Source: Ministeria vibrans ATCC 50519
Lineage: Eukaryota; Opisthokonta; Filasterea
Assembly (NCBI GenBank): GCA_943704425.1
Contig: CALSCP010002121.1
Coordinates: 64,347 to 128,346 of the forward strand
Length of the DNA: 64,000 nucleotides
Direction of reading: 5' to 3'
In this document: piece by piece, positions 60,718-64,000 of the stretch
How positions within the stretch are numbered: position 1 is the first letter of the stretch
Layout: each line of letters starts with the position of its first letter
The notes under the pieces: model-generated
The model's database searches: none
Seen by the model: only the letters and a program-made list of their open reading frames with translations
Told to the model about the DNA's origin: nothing
Made by a program: the position numbers and the translations under genes

Positions 60718-63351
60718 ATGACTGTTCGTATGGAGCTGGCCACCAACACCCTGCTGTTGATCGTTGCATCGTTGGCAGTGCTGGCAGTGGACACCGCAGC
60801 CACTGCCAATGTGACGGTGCACAACAAAGGTCTTGACACTCTCAGTCCGACGCTCTACGCGGCCTTTTTCGAGACGGAAATCAACTGGGGGTCTGAAGGC
60901 GGTCTCTATGCAGGTAGGCTAGTGTATTGGTGTGCGACGGTAGACGAGAATTGACTTGTGATCTGCAGAAATGATCGCCAATCGCGATTTTGAAACCCTC
61001 GGGCGTGGCGTCATCCCATCCGCACCGTCCACCTCGAGGCACATTCCGCAAGCAAGTGTAGCCTCGATTGGTAAGGGAGTGACCGAAGAGCATCTCAATA
61101 AAAAGCGAACTTATTCAATGAGTTCACAGGATTGGATCCGAAAGAGCCAGCGCCCAATTTCGTCGACTACGACCCATGGAAGGCGATTGCTTACGGCGGT
61201 GGGAGTGTGACCATTGCCGTTGTGAACTACACACAGCCGTTTCCCACGAATCCGTCTGTCCTGCAGGTCAAATCGAGTGCGCGCTGCACGCACCACAATA
61301 ACACGCTCTTGTCGCTTCCCAGGTGGCCGTGGATTGCCCCATTTCGGCAACGGACAGTACGTGCGAGGGAGGGGTGTCCAACCCTGGGTTCTGGGGCATC
61401 AACGTGGTGAAAGGGCGTGCCTACAACCTGACGGTTGCAATGCGCTCGCTTGGTCATGTCAAGCGAGTGCGAATGCGTCTTGTTGATTCGGAAGGGGCTC
61501 TTGTGTCGAATGAGGCGACGGCGAGCATCACATCGCCTCCCGGTGAGTGGGGAGCGTACGCTGAGAGTCTTGTGGCGACCGTGTCAGACTCGGCCGCATT
61601 GCTGCAGGTAATCGAAACCGCACAAGCGTTTTCATTGCATCTTGTGCACTATTGTTGCCTTGTAGGTTGTGACAAGTGACGATGGAACATTCTGGATGGA
61701 CCATGTGAGCGTGTTTCCCAGTGACGCAGTCGGCGGGCTCTTTCGACGCGACCTGTTTGAACAGCTGCAAAAGCTGAACATGGGGTTTATTCGGATGCCG
61801 GGAGGAAACTACCTGGAAGGGACGGGAGAGCGGACGCGGTGGGACTGGAAGGGGACGGCGATGGCGCGACAGCGGCGGAGCGGACACTACAACAGTGCGT
61901 GGGGGTACTGGGTGACAGATGGGATGGGGGTGTACGAGCAGCTGCGGCTGGCGGAGCTGCTAGGGACGGAGGCGCAGATGGCGGTGTACACCGGCTACTC
62001 CATGGGGGCGCAATACAACCTGAGCGGGGTGTTTGCGGCGGAGGCAGTGGAGCTGCTTGAATTCTGCAACGGGGATGCGAGCACGCCGTACGGAGCGCAG
62101 CGGGCGCGCATGGGCCACGCAGCGCCGTTTGGCGTGGGGCGGCTGGAGGTGGGCAACGAAGAGCTGGACATGGACGGGTACACGACGCAGTACGAGCGCA
62201 TTACGAGCGCAGTGTGGGAGCAGCAACGTAATGTGACTGTCGTGGCCAGCGGACGCTGGGGTCCACCCATTGCAGGCAACCCATGCCTTAGTGCAGGCGT
62301 GCGCTGTGACCTGTGGGACGACCATTACGTAGGACATTGTTATTATTTGTGCATCTTGCCTCTCTCACCTAGCTGACCCTTACCTTCTTTCATAGTATCG
62401 CTCTGCAGATGAAATGGCTGCGGTACCAAAAACGCCGCACGCGAGCGCCATACTCTGACTTTTTGTGTTTTCTTCTTCTGTTGTTCATGCGTCGTTTATC
62501 CTCTCTCTATCACTCTTTCTTTATGACTCATTCACACACACACTCTCTCTCTCCTATCATTTTGTTTCTTTCTCCTCTCTCTGTATAACTCTTTGTGTCA
62601 CATTTTTTTGTTATATGTCTCTGTCTCTGTGTGCCTCTCTGTCTTTCTCTCTTTTTATGTTTAGTTGGGCACTGCGTATGACACGTACAACCGGTCGCTT
62701 CCCAATGTGTTTGTGGGAGAGTACGCGGCAAACAAGGATGGTAAGGGTGCGCTACAGAATGCCATTGCCGAGGCCGTCTTTCTGTTGGGCTTCGAGCGCA
62801 ATGCCGACAAGGTCAAGGCCAGTGCATTTGCACCTCTGTTTCGCAATGTCGCTGCGAGTCAGTGGAGCTACGATCTCATCAACTTCAACTCGTCGTCGCT
62901 CTTTGTGCTCCCTTCCTTCCATGTTCAGGTGCACAATCAATATACCGCGTACCAAGCTCTAGGTTGTACTGACGTGCTCTCGTTCCCGCAGTCGATGCTT
63001 CAAAAGGTATCTGTGGGCGCAACGACACTGGCAATGACTCTGGAAGGACTGGCCGCACCCTCAACGATTATTGCCAGTGCGCGTGCCGGCTCCGTCGACG
63101 TCAAGGCCGCCAATTACGCTGGCGAGCCTGTGCCCCTGACCATTCAGCTTGACTCGACTTTCAACGTCGCTTCTTCGTCGGCGTCCGTCGTCACTCTGAC
63201 GTCTGCGCAAGGTCCACTTGCGGAAAATTCACTGGACCATCCAGACAACGTCTCACCCGTGCTATCCTCCGTGCCCATCACCTCCAAAGGTCTTCTCACC
63301 ATTACATTGCCTCCTTGGTCTCTGGTCATTGTTTCCGTCCCCACGAAGTGA
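60718..63351 (+). CDS. Secreted GH51 alpha-L-arabinofuranosidase
   Basis: Hydrolyses terminal arabinofuranosyl residues of plant-type polysaccharides. Exons 60718–60913, 60969–61070, 61130–61266, 61323–61607, 61666–62328, 62396–62422 (27 nt), 62665–62928 and 62992–63351 give 677 residues. A signal peptide is followed by the family's N-terminal LSPTLYAAFFETEINWG block and a CBM4-like beta-sandwich (residues about 65–250). The catalytic (beta/alpha)8 barrel follows, with acid/base Glu405 in GNE and nucleophile Glu489 in VGEYAAN. A C-terminal beta domain closes the protein. The 63-nt segment 62929–62991 is treated as an intron although it is in frame; retaining it would add 21 residues at a conserved junction. 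Intron 62423–62664 is CT-rich with the recurring repeat. Confidence 0.92.
62505..62660. repeat. CT-rich repeat in GH51 intron
   Basis: Pyrimidine-rich tract with CTCTCTCTCCTATCATTTTG and CTCTCTGTATAACTCTTTGT, diverged copies of the minisatellite, in the sense orientation of the transcript. Confidence 0.8.
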
Positions 63352-63489
63352 TGATTTGATTTTTTTCATCATGATGATGAAAATTTTACTCAACCCATTT
63401 GTGTAAAGATGAAAAGTTCCTCTCTCAACTCTCAAGAATCACTTTCACTTTATTCTCTCTCTTCTCTCTTTTCAATCTCTACATATACC

Positions 63490-64000
63490 ATGTCGAACTG
63501 GGCGTGCTTTGGTCACTCGAAGGGGTTGCGTTACGACTTGGAGGCTGTCCGCAACGCTCTTCGTCGCGCCAAAATGCTCCCTGCGATTGTCGACCAGTCG
63601 CTCGCCCGCCTTGTGTGTGTCTGTGCGATGGGCAGCGCCCAGTCTGGTACAGTGGACACTGGCGAGTACGTCGGCGACGTTGGCGCGCGCATCGTGGACT
63701 GTTTGAGTCATAGCGCGAGCGACGACTACGTCTTCGCGACGAAACCCTTGGCGTCGCTTGGTCCTCTCGTCGCACGTCTCTGCACGCGACTCTCCATGCG
63801 ATGCGACGGAACCGATTCATGGCAACCCACTCTGCCGTATGACCTGAGTGCCATGCGTCTGTTGCGTGTGCTCACAGCATGCGCCAGTCGCGAGTCTCGC
63901 GAGGCGCTCGTCTCGGTCCTCCAGCAAGACGAAATGCGTTGCACCATTGAACGCTGTCGCGCCACGGCTACTTCAATGACTATGCGTCACACCCACACTG
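63490..64000 (+). CDS. Unrecognised protein, 3' end beyond the window
   Basis: An open frame from the ATG at 63490 runs 170 codons to the window edge without a stop. Codon use is GC-rich like the neighbouring genes, and upstream sequence is CT/AT-rich leader, so it is very likely a real first exon. The translation is helical and Cys/Arg/Leu-rich (MSNWACFGHSKGLRYDLEAV at the start), without a signal peptide. An alpha-solenoid protein is plausible, but no family is recognised. The GH51 gene ends 138 bp upstream on the same strand. Confidence 0.7.
   Translation, partial: MSNWACFGHSKGLRYDLEAVRNALRRAKMLPAIVDQSLARLVCVCAMGSAQSGTVDTGEYVGDVGARIVDCLSHSASDDYVFATKPLASLGPLVARLCTRLSMRCDGTDSWQPTLPYDLSAMRLLRVLTACASRESREALVSVLQQDEMRCTIERCRATATSMTMRHTHT

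Overview
The window is nuclear DNA of a unicellular eukaryote. It encodes spliced genes with GT–AG introns, mostly 49–65 nt. The products are typical of eukaryotes: UGGT, PRP16, NUP85, profilin, DNAJC11, AMPK gamma, signal peptidase subunit 1 and TRAPPC1. Coding exons are GC-rich, while introns and spacers are AT-rich or made of CT/GA simple repeat. The profilin sequence, the CCDC134, RAD54B and DNAJC11 homologues and the BspA-like and plant-style leucine-rich repeats suggest a free-living protist near the animal/fungal/amoebozoan side of the tree. Amoebozoa is my guess and cannot be proven from this window. The standard genetic code is used. Most exon coordinates below were checked by reading-frame arithmetic: exon lengths sum to whole codons and split codons rejoin correctly.

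Layout. 1–7 kb: a BspA-like fragment, PRPP synthetase lacking its 5' end (+), then UDP-glucose:glycoprotein glucosyltransferase (+). 7–17.7 kb: FGAM synthase (−), kanadaptin-like FHA protein (+), a CYP4-like cytochrome P450 (−) and a LysM-domain membrane protein (−). 17.8–25.3 kb: small ankyrin protein (+), RAD54B (−), O-GlcNAcase with a GNAT tail (+). 25.4–36 kb: profilin (−), TRAPPC1/Bet5 (+), SPC1 (−), AMPK gamma (−), PRP16/DHX38 (+), mitochondrial ribosomal protein S18 (−). 36.4–42.3 kb: EXD1-like pseudo-exonuclease (−), a secreted leucine-rich-repeat protein (+), a small unassigned fragment (−), CCDC134 (+). 42.5–50 kb: crotonase-family protein (+), bifunctional GARS–AIRS (−), DNAJC11 (−). 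50–64 kb: a large EGF receptor-like membrane protein with five copies of an unnamed module (−), NUP85 (+), NTAQ1 (+), a Spinster-like MFS transporter (−), a GH51 arabinofuranosidase (+), and the start of an unrecognised gene (+).

Genes are packed tightly. Several convergent pairs are separated by only 33–70 bp, and divergent pairs by about 80–200 bp. Three steps of purine supply lie within 46 kb: PRPP synthetase, FGAM synthase and GARS–AIRS. A second theme is the secretory pathway: UGGT with an RDEL tail, SPC1, TRAPPC1, CCDC134, the LysM membrane protein and surface or secreted LRR, EGF and GH51 proteins. The most unusual items are the five-copy module between EGF repeats, the EXD1-like protein with a degenerate active site, and a minisatellite built on ACAAAGTGATAG that recurs in nearly every long intron. 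I saw no rRNA or tRNA genes, transposon or CRISPR array. Assembly gaps sit at 24585–24731, 46233–46236 and 58194–58196.
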